Counted from the first letter of the stretch, positions 10,121-20,925 are shown. The stretch is 64,000 nucleotides of DNA from Tetragenococcus halophilus (GCF_021474685.1 NZ_JAKEIT010000003.1:46279-110278), one strand, 5' to 3'. Numbers and translations: made by a program. Notes: generated by a model not told the origin, from the sequence alone.

Positions 10121-10935
10121 AATGATTCCCCCTTAAATAAAGTACCAACCTCTGCACCTTTTAAAATATCAAAAATGATCTTAGGTCTTTTGCCGTTTGC
10201 TAATACCATACTACCATTTACATCTAAAACGCGTTTGGCTGCTTTAAGTTTACTAGACATACCGCCTGTGCCAAACTGATTGTTACTACCGCCTGCTTGT
10301 TTCATTAGCTCGTCATCAATTTTTGTAATTCGACGATGAAGTTTTGCTTGTTTATTTTTCAAAGGGTTATCAGAATAAAAACCGTCAATATCTGAGAGCA
10401 TAATGAGTAACTCAGCCCGCGTTAATTCACTAACAATAGTTGAAAGCCGGTCGTTATCGCCAAACTTTGTTAAATGATCCAACTCGTCAACTGCTACTGT
10501 ATCGTTTTCGTTAATAATAGGGATGATTCCCATTCTTAGTAGTTCTTCTAAGGTATTTATTACATTGTTGCGACTTTCGGGATACTCTACAATATCTCTT
10601 GTTAAAAGAATTTGCGCTGTTTGTTGGCTGTACACTTGAAAACGTTGGTTATAAATATCCATTAATTCTGCCTGCCCCACAGCTGCTACAGCCTGTTGTT
10701 CCGGGATCGAAAAAGGTCGCTGGCTTAACTGCAGTTGGTTTAATCCTACACCAATAGCACCAGAAGAAACCAAAATAACCTCTTTTCCTTGATTCTGCAA
10801 ATCAGTCAATACAAAAGCTAATTCATCAATACTAGCTAAATTTATATTGCCGTTTGGATAAATTAAAGTTGTTGTTCCCACTTTGATTACGATACGCTTT
10901 GGGTCTGTAATTTCCTTGCACATAATTTTCTCCAT
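10117..10935 (-). CDS. proB: Glutamate 5-kinase, short form without PUA domain
   Basis: 272 residues. It phosphorylates glutamate, the first step of proline synthesis and usually the feedback-inhibited one. The amino-acid-kinase fold shows [10 protein letters not shown] near residue 15, VSSGAIGVG near 55, [12 protein letters not shown] near 143, LSDIDGFY near 178 and [10 protein letters not shown] near 222. The chain stops about where the kinase domain ends, whereas the Escherichia coli enzyme is about 367 residues with a PUA domain. Start is uncertain between MEKIMCKE and the ATG four codons later. Confidence 0.95.
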   Translation of the reverse strand: MEKIMCKEITDPKRIVIKVGTTTLIYPNGNINLASIDELAFVLTDLQNQGKEVILVSSGAIGVGLNQLQLSQRPFSIPEQQAVAAVGQAELMDIYNQRFQVYSQQTAQILLTRDIVEYPESRNNVINTLEELLRMGIIPIINENDTVAVDELDHLTKFGDNDRLSTIVSELTRAELLIMLSDIDGFYSDNPLKNKQAKLHRRITKIDDELMKQAGGSNNQFGTGGMSSKLKAAKRVLDVNGSMVLANGKRPKIIFDILKGAEVGTLFKGESF

Positions 10936-11028
10936 TTTTCTTTAGTTACTATCTATTGTACTAACAAATAAGCTTTTCGTCATTGATTATACAAAAAATA
11001 TTAGAGAAAGTTTAGAATCAAAAATAAC

Positions 11029-11069
11029 AAAAAGTTGTTTGCCTGTATAAACAGACAAACAACTTTTTT
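11029..11069. terminator. Terminator after the aldo/keto reductase gene
   Basis: AAAAAGTTGTTTG pairs with CAAACAACTTTTT and an inner CTGT/ACAG extends the stem. The hairpin begins at the stop codon of the minus-strand reductase gene and has T-runs on both sides. Confidence 0.85.
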
Positions 11070-11967
11070 ATGATCTATATTGTTCTGTATCGTCCCAAGT
11101 TTGTACGGTTCCAGGGTTGATTGCATTATACCAGTCAAACTCATCATACCAAATCGTATGTTTCTTTTGATCCATTTCTTGGATTTTTTGAACATCTTTA
11201 TCAGCTAATTCAAAATCAGCAATTTGGCTATTTTCAATAATACGTTTTTGATGAGTAGATTTTGGAATGGTGATTACATCTTGTTGGTAATTCCAACGTA
11301 AAATAATTTGAGCAGCGGTTTTATCGTATTTTTCTGCTAATTGATTTATGATTGGATCATTTAATGCTTTACCGCCACCTAATGGAGACCAGGCTTCTAA
11401 TTGTATGCCAGTCATTCTTGCCATTTCGTGAATTTCTTTTTCTTGGTTTAATGGATTGTATTCCATCTGGTTAACTGCTGGAGTAATGCTAGCATGATCA
11501 AGCAAATCTTGTAATCGTTCATTATCAAAATTAGAAATTCCAATAGCTCGGATGTAACCGTCTTTGTACAATTTTTCCAAGGCATGCCAAGTGTCAATAT
11601 AACGGCCATCCACTGGCCAATGAATCAAATATAAATCAATATAAGTTAATTGTAATTCATGCAATGTATCATAAAAAGCACGTATCGTTGAATCATAGCC
11701 AGCGTCTCCGTTAAATACCTTTGTTGTAATAAATAAATCTTTTCGATTGCCGCCGGTTTCTTTTAAGCCTTCACGTATCCCTATGCCAACGCCAGCTTGA
11801 TTCCCGTATTCTTTAGCAGTATCGATCAAACGGTAACCATTTTTGATTGCTTCGGTAACTGAGTTTTGTGCAGTATGATTGTCTGTTTGCCATACTCCTA
11901 AACCAAAATAGGGCATTTTTACCCCGTTATTTAAAGTGGTAGTTTCATTTAAAATGCTTTTTGTCAT
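11068..11967 (-). CDS. Aldo/keto reductase
   Basis: 299 residues with the (beta/alpha)8 aldo/keto reductase fold, NADPH-dependent. The catalytic tetrad is visible as Asp and Tyr in RLIDTAKEYGN (about residues 46-56), Lys in FITTKVF near 79 and His in YLIHWPVD near 114. The cofactor-binding region IPKSTHQKRIIEN lies near 250. It resembles the diketogluconate-reductase-like (AKR5) group, whose members reduce many carbonyls; the natural substrate cannot be read. The C-terminus is longer than in many relatives. It is a single gene with its own terminator. Confidence 0.88.
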   Translation of the reverse strand: MTKSILNETTTLNNGVKMPYFGLGVWQTDNHTAQNSVTEAIKNGYRLIDTAKEYGNQAGVGIGIREGLKETGGNRKDLFITTKVFNGDAGYDSTIRAFYDTLHELQLTYIDLYLIHWPVDGRYIDTWHALEKLYKDGYIRAIGISNFDNERLQDLLDHASITPAVNQMEYNPLNQEKEIHEMARMTGIQLEAWSPLGGGKALNDPIINQLAEKYDKTAAQIILRWNYQQDVITIPKSTHQKRIIENSQIADFELADKDVQKIQEMDQKKHTIWYDEFDWYNAINPGTVQTWDDTEQYRS

Positions 11968-12162
11968 TTATGTGATACCTGCCTTTCTTTTTTATTTAAT
12001 TTTATCCTAACGCGTTGACTGAAAACTTGCAAAGATAAGCTTGTTTTATGAAAAACAAATGCATTTTTTATTAATTCTTGAGAAATTTTTAGAAAACAAT
12101 AAGACATTCAGTTTTTTTGTCGAGATATGGTAAAATAGGCATAGTCTTTATGGAGGTTATTT

Positions 12163-12663
12163 ATGGAAAAAAGAGGATTTGAAGTAGTGACAGATTATAG
12201 AAAAAAGGAAATTCATTTACCACAACGAGCGACCCATCATTCTGCAGGATATGACTTTGAAGCTGCAGAAGAAGTGGTGATCCCAAGTATTTGGAAACAG
12301 CTTTTAACAAGAAAAATCAACGATAATACAACAACAGAAAAAAATATCAAGCCTGTTTTGGTACCTACAGGTATCAAGGCGTATATGATGGAAGATGAAT
12401 TTTTACAACTGGCAAATCGGTCCAGTAATCCATTAAAACGTTTTTTACTTGTGGCAAACGGTGTGGGTGTTATTGATAGTGATTATTATAACAACTCAGA
12501 AAATGAGGGGCATATTATGTTTCAGTTTTCTAACTTCGGTTTAAAAGACAGGGTAATAAAAAAAGGGGAGCGAATTGGTCAAGGGATTTTCTTGCCGTTT
12601 TTAAAGGCGGATCAAGATCAAACAACTCAAGACCGTACAGGTGGGTTAGGTTCGTCTGACTAA
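12163..12663 (+). CDS. dut: dUTP diphosphatase (trimeric dUTPase)
   Basis: 166 residues. It splits dUTP to dUMP and pyrophosphate, keeping uracil out of DNA and supplying thymidylate synthesis. The five motifs are present in order: AGYDFEA (about 29), NRSSNPLK (about 86), [13 protein letters not shown] (about 99), [12 protein letters not shown] (about 134) and the C-terminal RTGGLGSSD arm that closes the active site. An insertion of about 20 residues between motifs 1 and 2 (near 45-63) makes it somewhat longer than typical dUTPases. TGGAGG precedes the ATG, and radA follows after 23 bases. Confidence 0.93.
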   Translation: MEKRGFEVVTDYRKKEIHLPQRATHHSAGYDFEAAEEVVIPSIWKQLLTRKINDNTTTEKNIKPVLVPTGIKAYMMEDEFLQLANRSSNPLKRFLLVANGVGVIDSDYYNNSENEGHIMFQFSNFGLKDRVIKKGERIGQGIFLPFLKADQDQTTQDRTGGLGSSD

Positions 12664-12686
12664 GTAAAATAAAAAGAAGGGAAAAT

Positions 12687-14057
12687 ATGGCAAAAAAGGT
12701 AAAAACACAATTTGAATGTCAAAATTGCGGTTATATTTCACCTAGGTATCTAGGTAAATGTCCTAATTGTGGTAGTTGGAATTCGATGGTAGAAGAAAAA
12801 CTACAAGATACTACTGACCGCAGAAATCGAACAACACTGACAGGCAGCAAGATGCAGCCGACGCTTTTAAAAGACGTTGTTCCTAAAAAAGAACCACGAG
12901 TAAAGACATCTCTAGACGAATTGAACCGTGTCTTAGGTGGAGGTGTGGTTCCAGGATCAATGATCCTATTAGGCGGGGATCCTGGTATTGGTAAATCTAC
13001 CTTGCTGTTACAAGTATCGCAACAGTTAGCAGCAACCGGTGGAACAGTACTTTATGTCTCTGGAGAAGAAAGTGCAGAACAAATCAAATTACGAGCTCAG
13101 CGTTTAGGCGATGCCGAAAATGATTTTTATTTATTTGCTGAAACAAATATGCAAGATATTCGAGAAACAATTGAAAAACTGCAACCCGATTATGTGATCA
13201 TTGATTCCATTCAAACGATGACACAACCAGATATATCAAGCGTGGCCGGAAGTGTTAGTCAAGTTCGAGAAACTACGGCCGAGTTATTAAAAATCGCTAA
13301 ATCAAATGAAATTGCCGTCTTTGTGGTTGGCCATGTGACTAAAGAAGGTTCTATCGCTGGGCCTCGTATGCTAGAGCATATGGTTGATACAGTATTGTAT
13401 TTTGAAGGAGATAAGTACCAAAGTTTTCGTATTTTACGGGCAGTAAAAAATCGTTTTGGTTCGACCAATGAGATCGGCATTTTTGAAATGTATGAACAGG
13501 GCCTCAAAGAAGTAAGTAATCCTTCGCAGGTTTTTTTAGAAGAACGATTAGAAGGAACTAGCGGATCTGCCATTGTGGTTGCGATGGAAGGAACGCGTCC
13601 TATTCTAGTGGAGATACAAGCTCTAGTTACACCAACGATGTTTGGAAATGCTAAACGAACGGCTACTGGCTTGGATTTTAATCGAGTTTCCTTGATTATG
13701 GCTGTATTAGAAAAACGAGCAGGCCTACTTTTACAAAATCAGGATGCTTACTTAAAAGCAGCTGGTGGTGTAAAATTAAATGAACCAGCGATCGATCTAG
13801 CTATAGCTATTAGTATCGCTTCAAGTTATAAAGAAAAAGGCACAAAACCTACTGAATGTTTCATTGGGGAAATCGGTCTTACAGGGGAAATTCGTCGCGT
13901 AAGTGCCATTGAGCAGCGCGTAAAAGAAGTTCAAAAATTAGGTTTTGAGAAAGTGTATATACCAAAGAATAATTTAAGCGGCTGGAAAGCGCCAGCTGAC
14001 ATCGAGGTTGTTGGTATAGCAACACTTGATGAAGCATTAAAACGTATATTTAGGTAA
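12687..14057 (+). CDS. radA: DNA repair protein RadA (Sms)
   Basis: 456 residues, normal length. RadA is a RecA-related helicase that extends D-loops in recombination and, in naturally transformable species, in transformation. The N-terminal zinc finger has CQNCGY and CPNCGSW. Walker A is [10 protein letters not shown] near residue 95, the family motif [11 protein letters not shown] is near 255, and the C-terminal Lon-like domain starts near 280. GAAGGGAAAAT precedes the ATG. It is followed after 24 bases by the PIN-TRAM gene, the usual radA-yacL arrangement. Confidence 0.97.
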   Translation: MAKKVKTQFECQNCGYISPRYLGKCPNCGSWNSMVEEKLQDTTDRRNRTTLTGSKMQPTLLKDVVPKKEPRVKTSLDELNRVLGGGVVPGSMILLGGDPGIGKSTLLLQVSQQLAATGGTVLYVSGEESAEQIKLRAQRLGDAENDFYLFAETNMQDIRETIEKLQPDYVIIDSIQTMTQPDISSVAGSVSQVRETTAELLKIAKSNEIAVFVVGHVTKEGSIAGPRMLEHMVDTVLYFEGDKYQSFRILRAVKNRFGSTNEIGIFEMYEQGLKEVSNPSQVFLEERLEGTSGSAIVVAMEGTRPILVEIQALVTPTMFGNAKRTATGLDFNRVSLIMAVLEKRAGLLLQNQDAYLKAAGGVKLNEPAIDLAIAISIASSYKEKGTKPTECFIGEIGLTGEIRRVSAIEQRVKEVQKLGFEKVYIPKNNLSGWKAPADIEVVGIATLDEALKRIFR

Positions 14058-14081
14058 AAATAGACAAACGGAGAGATGTAT

Positions 14082-15218
14082 ATGCAAAAACGAGTAATTA
14101 CTGTTTTAATGGTTTTTGCTGGCGCAAGTTTGGGGATTTCTTCCTTACCCCTAGCTTGGGAAACAATTGGACAACAGCAAAATGAATGGTTGAATAATAA
14201 TATTACCAATAGTTTGATCGGGGCACTTATTTTTTATTTATTTTCATTATTGGTAGTTAATTTGATTTCAACAGGAATTAAAAAGGTCGAAAAATGGTTG
14301 AGTGGATTTAGTTTAACTTATCTTTTATTTGGTGTCATGGGGACAATTTTGGGATTGATTATTGGTGTGATCGTCTCAATCCCCTTTTATAGCTGGGAAG
14401 TGCCTTTTGTTAATAGCATCGTCCCTTTTGTGCTGATGATTTTATTTGGTTATTTTGGCTTTCAAATCAGTGTGACCAGAATCGACGAATGGAAAAAACT
14501 TTTTGCGCCTAGGGGAAAGAAAACTGAACAACAAACACAACAGTTACTTGATCGCAAGATAGAAGATAACTTTCATAAATATAAAATATTAGATACTAGT
14601 GTCATTATCGATGGGCGTATCTATGATATCGCGCAAACGGGCTTTATTGAAGGCGTACTTTTAATCCCTAACTTTGTATTGGATGAACTGCAATATATTG
14701 CTGATTCTGGAGATAGTTTGAAACGGGTGCGGGGACGACGAGGCTTAGATATTCTCAATTCTTTGCAAAAAGAAGATGAAATTTCTGTCGAAATGTATGA
14801 TGGTGATTTTGAAGATATTTCAGAAGTGGATAGTAAGTTATTAAAATTGGCTAAATTGTTAGATGGTATCGTGGTAACCAATGATTATAATTTAAATAAG
14901 GTTGCTGAATTTCAAAATGTCCCTATACTAAATATAAATCAGCTAGCAAATGCGGTTAAGCCGGTTGTTATTCCTGGAGAGTCTATGGAAGTAATGATTA
15001 TAAAAGCTGGTACTGAGCGTCAGCAGGGCGTGGCTTATTTAGATGACGGTACAATGGTAGTGGTAGAAGAAGGTCAACACTATATGAACGAACGATTAAG
15101 TGTGATTGTAACGAGTGCGCTACAAACGGCTGCTGGACGTATGATTTTTGCAAAACCAGCTCATGCAGGAAGAGGAATCGATAATCAGGTACAAGATGAT
15201 AAAACCAATAACAAGTAA
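14082..15218 (+). CDS. Membrane-anchored PIN-TRAM domain protein (YacL-like)
   Basis: 378 residues. Four hydrophobic segments occupy the first 125 residues. A PIN nuclease-like domain follows, starting KILDTSVIIDGRIYDI near residue 168, with acidic residues spread through DELQYIADSGD and VVTNDYNLN. A C-terminal TRAM domain starts near VVIPGESMEV (about 290). The family is probably an RNase, but its role is not settled. I chose the ATG at 14082 because GGAG at 14070-14073 lies eight bases before it and too close to the ATG at 14076. Confidence 0.9.
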   Translation: MQKRVITVLMVFAGASLGISSLPLAWETIGQQQNEWLNNNITNSLIGALIFYLFSLLVVNLISTGIKKVEKWLSGFSLTYLLFGVMGTILGLIIGVIVSIPFYSWEVPFVNSIVPFVLMILFGYFGFQISVTRIDEWKKLFAPRGKKTEQQTQQLLDRKIEDNFHKYKILDTSVIIDGRIYDIAQTGFIEGVLLIPNFVLDELQYIADSGDSLKRVRGRRGLDILNSLQKEDEISVEMYDGDFEDISEVDSKLLKLAKLLDGIVVTNDYNLNKVAEFQNVPILNINQLANAVKPVVIPGESMEVMIIKAGTERQQGVAYLDDGTMVVVEEGQHYMNERLSVIVTSALQTAAGRMIFAKPAHAGRGIDNQVQDDKTNNK

Positions 15219-15344
15219 GTAAAGGCGGGCTAGATAGACATCAGGCTTTACTAATCCGTCATTTAAATGTACAATTTTAGCTGAATAGTTATATTTATAT
15301 TGAGTAATAAGCGACTAAGATTTAAATAGAAGAGGAAGATGAAA

Positions 15345-16802
15345 ATGACAAAAGTACGTGTAAGATATGCACCGAGTCCAACAGGCCATTTACATATAGG
15401 AAATGCTCGGACTGCTTTATTTAACTATTTATATGCACGTCATATGGATGGCGAATTTATTATTCGGATTGAAGATACAGACCAAAAGCGTAATATTGAA
15501 GATGGTGAACAAAGCCAATTAGATAACCTTGCTTGGTTAGGCGTTGACTGGGATGAATCCCCGGAAAAACCAGGTGATTATGGTCCTTACCGTCAATCAG
15601 AACGTCAAGATATCTATTTACCGTTGATTGAACAATTATTGGCTAGCAATCGAGCATATAAGTGTTATTGCACGCAAGAAGAATTAGATGCTGATAGAGA
15701 CGCGCAAAAAGCTCGCGGAGAAATCCCTCATTATAGCGGCAGATGTGCTCATCTAACAGCAGAAGAGCAAGCTGAAAAAGAAGCACAAGGTATCGTGCCT
15801 GTTGTTCGTTTCCGCGTACCTAAAAACACTGAATATCGTTTTGACGATATGGTTAAAGGCGAAATTGTTTTTGAATCAGATAATGTCGGCGGCGATTTTA
15901 TTATTCAAAAAACAGATGGCGTACCTACTTATAATTTTGCTGTGACAGTAGATGATCATATGATGGGAATCACCCATGTTTTACGTGGAGATGATCATAT
16001 CGCCAATACGCCAAAACAAATGATGGTTTATGAAGCTTTTGGTTGGACACCCCCTAAATTTGGTCACATGACTTTAATCATTAATGCAGATACGGGTAAA
16101 AAATTAAGTAAACGGGACGAATCGATTTTACAGTTTATTGAACAATATCGCCAGTTAGGTTATTTACCTGAAGCAATGTTGAATTTTATTGCTTTACTTG
16201 GTTGGTCACCTAAGGGCGAAGAAGAAATTTTTTCAAAACAAGAAATTATTGATATGTTTGAATCAAGTCGTTTGAGTAAGTCCCCTGCTTCATTTGATGC
16301 GAAAAAATTAGAATGGATCGGAAATCACTATATTAAACAGTTGGACGTAGATACCTTAACTGATTTGTGTTTACCTTATTTACAAGCAGATGGACGGGTA
16401 GAAAAAGACCCTAGCCCTGAACGCTTAGAATGGGTGAAAAAATTGGTTGCTTTGTATCAACCACAAATGAGTTATGCTGCGCAAATTGTCGATTTAACTT
16501 ATCTATTCTTTGGTGAACATCCGGTTTTAGATGATAAAGCTAAAGAAGTATTAGCAGGTGAAAGTGTGCCAGCTGTTCTTAGCGCATTTAAGGCACAATT
16601 AGAACAACTAGAAATAGTAGATGCTTCTACTGTTAAAAAAGCAATTAAAGAAGTTCAAAAAGAAACGGGATCAAAAGGAAAGAATTTATACATGCCAATT
16701 CGAATTGCAGTTTCTGGGGCGATGCATGGTCCGGAATTACCAGACACTGTTGAACTATTAGGTAAGCAAACGGCATTGGCTCATTTAAATGAAGTATTGT
16801 AA
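15345..16802 (+). CDS. gltX: Glutamyl-tRNA synthetase
   Basis: 485 residues. It charges tRNA-Glu, and tRNA-Gln for later amidation in bacteria that lack GlnRS. The class I signatures are [17 protein letters not shown] near residue 7 and KLSKRDES near 250. AGAGGA at 15331-15336 favours the ATG at 15345 over the one at 15339. It follows radA-yacL, and cysS lies downstream behind a T-box leader whose 5' end appears to start within a few bases of the gltX stop. Confidence 0.97.
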   Translation: MTKVRVRYAPSPTGHLHIGNARTALFNYLYARHMDGEFIIRIEDTDQKRNIEDGEQSQLDNLAWLGVDWDESPEKPGDYGPYRQSERQDIYLPLIEQLLASNRAYKCYCTQEELDADRDAQKARGEIPHYSGRCAHLTAEEQAEKEAQGIVPVVRFRVPKNTEYRFDDMVKGEIVFESDNVGGDFIIQKTDGVPTYNFAVTVDDHMMGITHVLRGDDHIANTPKQMMVYEAFGWTPPKFGHMTLIINADTGKKLSKRDESILQFIEQYRQLGYLPEAMLNFIALLGWSPKGEEEIFSKQEIIDMFESSRLSKSPASFDAKKLEWIGNHYIKQLDVDTLTDLCLPYLQADGRVEKDPSPERLEWVKKLVALYQPQMSYAAQIVDLTYLFFGEHPVLDDKAKEVLAGESVPAVLSAFKAQLEQLEIVDASTVKKAIKEVQKETGSKGKNLYMPIRIAVSGAMHGPELPDTVELLGKQTALAHLNEVL

Positions 16803-17030
16803 ACACAATGAACAGACGAAGTACCAACATTTTTTTCACAGAGAGACGGCTTTTTGCTGCAAGGCGGTCAAAAAAGGTTGAGAAATGCACCTGTAAGTGG
16901 CTTTGGCAAAACCAAAGACGAGTAAAGCTTGTTACGCTTTTAATGAGATAATAAGTAAAGAAAGTGGAACCACGCTTGCAAGCGTCTTTCGAATAGGTTA
17001 TATAGCCTACTTGAAAGACGCTTATTTTTA
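16803..17030 (+). promoter_or_regulatory. T-box riboswitch, cysteine specific, upstream of cysS
   Basis: This leader has the order expected of a T-box: an AGAGAGACGG purine-rich bulge in stem I (about 16840-16849), a candidate specifier TGC (Cys) at 16886-16888 in GAAATGCACC, the conserved GTGGAACCACG (T-box sequence TGGAACC, 16964-16974) and a terminator with AAGCGTCTTTC (16980-16990) pairing with GAAAGACGCTT (17013-17023) before ATTTTT. Uncharged tRNA-Cys should stabilise the antiterminator and allow cysS transcription. The T-box bases and terminator are clear; the specifier call is inferred from position and codon. Confidence 0.9.
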
Positions 17031-17057
17031 ACAACTTAAGTAGAAAGGAGCTTTTAG

Positions 17058-18467
17058 ATGATAAAAATATTCAATACTTTGACAAGAAAAAAAGAAGAAT
17101 TTCAGCCAATAACCGCTGGAAAAGTTAAAATGTATGTTTGTGGTCCAACTGTCTATAATTATATTCATATAGGCAATGGCAGGAGTACAGTTTCTTTTGA
17201 TACTATTCGTCGTTACTTGGAATATCGCGGTTATGAAGTTAACTATGTATCAAATTTTACGGATGTTGATGATAAAATTATTAGAGCTGCTAAAGAGTTA
17301 AAAATAAGTACACCTGAAGTTGCCGAACGTTTTATCAAAGCTTTTGAACAAGATACGACAAAATTAAATGTAAAACCAGCAAATCACCATCCACGAGTAG
17401 TTGATTATATGCAAGCAATTATTGATTTTATTCAAGTTTTATTGGATAAAGAATACGCTTATGTTGTTGATGGAGATGTTTATTATCGTACACGTAAGTT
17501 TTCTGAATATGGTCGCTTAAGTGATCAATCAATCGATGAATTAGAAGTTGGTGCCAGTAAGCGGACTGGTGTAGAACAGCAATTAAAAGAAGATCCTTTA
17601 GATTTTGCTTTATGGAAAAACGCAAAAGAAGGAGAGATTTCCTGGCAAGCTCCTTGGGGAAAAGGTCGCCCTGGCTGGCATATTGAATGTTCTGTTATGG
17701 CAACACAACTTTTAGGTGATACAATTGATATTCACGGTGGTGGACAGGATTTAGAGTTCCCGCATCATGAAAATGAAATTGCGCAAAGTGAAGCCAAAAC
17801 CGGTAAAACATTTGCTAATTATTGGATGCATAATGGATATGTGACAATTGGTGAAGATGACGAGAAAATGAGCAAGTCCCTAGGAAATTTTGTAACCGTA
17901 CATGATATTTTGGATAAAATGGATCCGCAAGTAGTCCGTTTTTTCCTATCTACTACGCAATACCGTCGGCCTATTCGCTATAGTAAAAAAACACTGACAG
18001 AAGCAAATAATAATTTACAACGCTTAAAAAATACTTACGAGAACGCTGTTTTTCGCTTAAATGATGCCATAAGTGGTTTAGAGGATGATAATAACAAAAA
18101 GGCTGAATTCAAGCAGTTAATTGATCAGTTTGTTATAGAAATGGATGACGACTTTAATGCAGCAAATGGCATTACAGTTGTTTATGAAATGGCTAAGTGG
18201 ATGAATCGTTATATTGAACAAGACACTGTTTCTTATGAAGTGTTAAAATATGCTTTAGATCATTTTATAGAGATTCTTACTATTTTCGGCGTGGAATTTG
18301 AAGAAAAGTTAGCTGATAAACAAGTGGAACAATTGATTTTAGAACGTAATGAGGCTCGCAAAAATAAGGAATTTATACGTAGCGACGAAATCCGAGATCA
18401 GTTGAAAGAACAAGGAATTGTTTTGGAAGATACGCCACAGGGAACAAGGTGGAGAAGAAAAACATGA
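17058..18467 (+). CDS. cysS: Cysteinyl-tRNA synthetase
   Basis: 469 residues. Signatures are [16 protein letters not shown] near residue 28, where the Cys is a zinc ligand and HIGN is the ATP motif, the zinc-binding GWHIECSVM near 205, [11 protein letters not shown] near 235 and KMSKSLGNF near 269. AGAAAGGAGC precedes the ATG. It overlaps mrnC by four bases. The preceding T-box with a TGC specifier fits its substrate. In some relatives cysE lies between gltX and cysS; here it does not. Confidence 0.97.
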   Translation: MIKIFNTLTRKKEEFQPITAGKVKMYVCGPTVYNYIHIGNGRSTVSFDTIRRYLEYRGYEVNYVSNFTDVDDKIIRAAKELKISTPEVAERFIKAFEQDTTKLNVKPANHHPRVVDYMQAIIDFIQVLLDKEYAYVVDGDVYYRTRKFSEYGRLSDQSIDELEVGASKRTGVEQQLKEDPLDFALWKNAKEGEISWQAPWGKGRPGWHIECSVMATQLLGDTIDIHGGGQDLEFPHHENEIAQSEAKTGKTFANYWMHNGYVTIGEDDEKMSKSLGNFVTVHDILDKMDPQVVRFFLSTTQYRRPIRYSKKTLTEANNNLQRLKNTYENAVFRLNDAISGLEDDNNKKAEFKQLIDQFVIEMDDDFNAANGITVVYEMAKWMNRYIEQDTVSYEVLKYALDHFIEILTIFGVEFEEKLADKQVEQLILERNEARKNKEFIRSDEIRDQLKEQGIVLEDTPQGTRWRRKT

Positions 18468-18853
18468 CAGATTATCAACAATTAAACGGTCTGGCACTAG
18501 CTTACGTTGGAGATGCTATTTACGAAGTTTATATCCGTGATCATTTGATAGCTATAGGAAATACTCGCCCTAACCAACTTCATCGCTTAGCAACTTCTTA
18601 TGTATCAGCTAAGGCACAAGCTTTTTTGATTCAAGAGATGTTAGACGAGCAGATTTTAAAAACAGATGAGGATACTTATTATCGACGAGGACGAAATAGT
18701 AAGAGTCATACAAGCGCTAAAAATACAGATGTTAAGACTTATCGTATGTCGACTGGTTTTGAAAGCCTAATGGGATATTTGCATTTATCAAAGCAAACGC
18801 AGCGTTTGGAAGAACTGATTAGCTGGTGTATAAAAAAAATAGAAGAAACATAG
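18464..18853 (+). CDS. mrnC: Mini-ribonuclease III
   Basis: 130 residues. Mini-III trims double-stranded ends of 23S rRNA precursors and is an RNase III catalytic domain without the RNA-binding domain. The motif [19 protein letters not shown] near residue 8 contains the catalytic Asp and Glu region, and the second acidic cluster is in [12 protein letters not shown] near 105. The start is the ATG overlapping the cysS stop (ATGA). AAGGTGGAG upstream supports it over the longer in-frame reading. Confidence 0.93.
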   Translation: MTDYQQLNGLALAYVGDAIYEVYIRDHLIAIGNTRPNQLHRLATSYVSAKAQAFLIQEMLDEQILKTDEDTYYRRGRNSKSHTSAKNTDVKTYRMSTGFESLMGYLHLSKQTQRLEELISWCIKKIEET

Positions 18854-18949
18854 TTTAATAATAAAAAAAACAAAGTAAATATTGATGTTCTCGCTTTTTT
18901 AAGAAATTAATGAGGATTTAAAGCTAACGAGTTGATATGGAGGTTAAAA

Positions 18950-19741
18950 ATGAAGAAAACAAAAAACAAAGCGAAAAATAAAAAAGTTACACGTGAAACA
19001 AAAGATCAGCCTGAGACTAATGAAACCGATTTTGTTTTCGGTCACCATGCAGCTCAAGAAGCTTTGAAAAAGGCAAGAGGTAATAAGTTATTCCTGTTAA
19101 AAGAAGCAGGAGGAACTAAAATTGAAGAATTAAAAGAACTCGCAAAAGAACATTCTGTCCCTGTAAAATGGGTGCCTAAACAAAAATTAGATCAAATGAG
19201 TGAAGGCGGCGTTCATCAAGGTGTTGTACTGGCAATTACACCTTATCAATATCTAACTTTGAACGAGCTGATTGAGCAGAGTAAATCGCAACCGTTTTTT
19301 GTTCTTTTAGATCATATTGAAGATCCGCACAATTTCGGTTCGATTTTAAGAACAGCAGATGCTTCAGGTGTAGATGGTATCATTATTCCTAAGCATCGAG
19401 CTTGTGGGATTACACCTACTGTTGTTAAAACATCGACGGGAGCAGTTGAATATGTGCCTGTAGCTCGTGTGACGAATTTGACACAAGCAGTTACGGAATT
19501 AAAAGAAAAAGGTTTTTGGATTTTTGGTACAGATATGAACGGGACTTCTTATCACGAATGGAACGCTACAGGAGCTGTCGGCTTAATTATTGGTAATGAA
19601 GGACATGGTATGAATACTGCATTGAAAAAACAAGTGGACGAAACGCTGACGATTCCTATCACAGGTCATGTGCAAAGTTTGAACGCTTCTGTGGCCAGCG
19701 GTATACTAATGTATGAAGCTTTCGTGAAGCGAAATGAGTGA
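18950..19741 (+). CDS. rlmB: 23S rRNA (guanosine-2'-O)-methyltransferase, TrmH/SpoU family
   Basis: 263 residues. A lysine-rich N-terminal tail of about 28 residues precedes the substrate-binding domain (FVFGHHAAQEAL) and the SPOUT domain. SPOUT motifs are LDHIEDPHNFGSILRTAD near residue 122, IGNEGHGMN near 215 and the knot motif IPITGHVQSLNASVASGI near 236. GGAGG at 18939-18943 fixes the ATG at 18950. The parS-like site at 18985-19000 is embedded in codons 12-17. It resembles B. subtilis yacO; the exact guanosine modified is inferred from the family. Confidence 0.93.
   Translation: MKKTKNKAKNKKVTRETKDQPETNETDFVFGHHAAQEALKKARGNKLFLLKEAGGTKIEELKELAKEHSVPVKWVPKQKLDQMSEGGVHQGVVLAITPYQYLTLNELIEQSKSQPFFVLLDHIEDPHNFGSILRTADASGVDGIIIPKHRACGITPTVVKTSTGAVEYVPVARVTNLTQAVTELKEKGFWIFGTDMNGTSYHEWNATGAVGLIIGNEGHGMNTALKKQVDETLTIPITGHVQSLNASVASGILMYEAFVKRNE
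18985..19000. other. parS: Second parS-like site inside rlmB
   Basis: AGTTACACGTGAAACA matches the parS consensus TGTTTCACGTGAAACA at 14 of 16 bases with the CACGTGAAAC core intact. One mismatch falls at the fifth base, which I recall as variable in published consensus forms. It is coding sequence for VTRET. Confidence 0.7.
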
Positions 19742-19747
19742 GAAAGC

Positions 19748-20266
19748 ATGAAAAAACCATTATTAATTGTTGACGGTTATAATATGATTGGCGCTTGGCC
19801 TGAACTTGTACAGTTAAAAAATAAAGATTTAATGGAAGATGCGCGGGAAAAACTATTACAGTCATTATCCAATTATGCTAAATATGAAAAATTAGCTGTT
19901 ATTGTTGTCTTTGATGCTCAATTTGTTCCTGGGATTACCAAAAATTATGCGAAATATCAGCTGGAAGTTGTTTTTACTGAAGAAGGAGAGACAGCTGATA
20001 GTTATATTGAAAGGGTTGCTGGTAAGCTCAATGATATTATGACGCAAGTTTCAGTAGCTACCAGCGATTTAGCAGAACAATGGGTGATTTTTTCACAAGG
20101 AGCCTTAAGAGTCTCAGCTAGGGAATTATATAAAACAGTCAAAAAAACTGAAGAAGCAATCAAACGTCATCAAGAATCCATAAAATATACGGATTATAGA
20201 CGGAATTCGCCTTGGGATGAGGAACAGTTAAAAGAATTAGAGGCAAAATTAAGAGAATTAAGTTGA
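19748..20266 (+). CDS. NYN-domain RNase (Rae1/YacP family)
   Basis: 172 residues with the PIN-like NYN fold. The opening LLIVDGYNMIGAW carries the first catalytic Asp; IVVFDAQFVPG near residue 58 and TEEGETADSYIERVAG near 78 carry further acidic positions; ATSDLAEQWVIFSQGA lies near 108. In Bacillus subtilis the homologue Rae1 enters the ribosomal A site and cuts mRNA. The gene follows rlmB by six bases, the usual yacO-yacP pairing. The C-terminus is charged and probably helical. Confidence 0.87.
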   Translation: MKKPLLIVDGYNMIGAWPELVQLKNKDLMEDAREKLLQSLSNYAKYEKLAVIVVFDAQFVPGITKNYAKYQLEVVFTEEGETADSYIERVAGKLNDIMTQVSVATSDLAEQWVIFSQGALRVSARELYKTVKKTEEAIKRHQESIKYTDYRRNSPWDEEQLKELEAKLRELS

Positions 20267-20361
20267 ATACTTTGTAAAAAGTTGCGTAAATAAATGAGAG
20301 ACGATAACTTTTTTCGATGATACGCTCTTTTCATTGATAATAATGAAAGGAGCTTTTTTTG

Positions 20362-20925
20362 ATGGGAAAAAATTTAATTGTACAAGCAAGACAAGGAGAT
20401 GGAGAAGCCTTATTAGAACTATATTATCGTTATCAACCTATAGTTCATTCGGTAAGAGCAAAATTTTTTCTACATGATTTTGATGAACAAGATTGGTTCC
20501 AAGAAGGGTTGATCACATTTAATCACTGTTTACATGCATACAAAGGTGATACAGAAATAACCTTAGGTGGTTTTTTTAAACGTTCCTTTGAAAATGAGAT
20601 CGTTAGTTTAGTACGAAAAAAATGTGCATATAAAAGAAAAAACGCAGAAGGTAATGTTTCATTTGATCAAAAGGTTTTTCAAAAAGGAGGAATAAAACCC
20701 ATTGAATATCGTTCATATACGGATGATCCTTTAGAGCAACTACTTGTACAAGAAACTTTAGAAGAAAATACTTCCTTATTAACGAATTTAGAAAGAAGAG
20801 CTTTTTGCGGTTTCTTTTACGGAGACGCACCAACGCCATCGGAACAAAAAAATGCTGCATTGCGTAATGCTTATGATCGCTCAAGAAGAAAAATCACGCA
20901 AAAATTAGTTTTATACAAGAAGTGA
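20362..20925 (+). CDS. SigH/ComX-like alternative sigma factor
   Basis: 187 residues. Region 2 is recognisable: an N-terminal helix (LIVQARQGDGEALLELYYRY), then FDEQDWFQEGLITFNHCLHAYKG (core binding and promoter melting) and a basic helix LVRKKCAYKRK. Region 4 near residue 140-185 is divergent, with NAYDRSRRKITQKL as the recognition helix. It follows the YacP-like gene as sigH does in Bacillus and Staphylococcus. Its regulon cannot be read; in relatives it controls competence genes. AAAGGAG precedes the ATG at 20362. Confidence 0.8.
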   Translation: MGKNLIVQARQGDGEALLELYYRYQPIVHSVRAKFFLHDFDEQDWFQEGLITFNHCLHAYKGDTEITLGGFFKRSFENEIVSLVRKKCAYKRKNAEGNVSFDQKVFQKGGIKPIEYRSYTDDPLEQLLVQETLEENTSLLTNLERRAFCGFFYGDAPTPSEQKNAALRNAYDRSRRKITQKLVLYKK

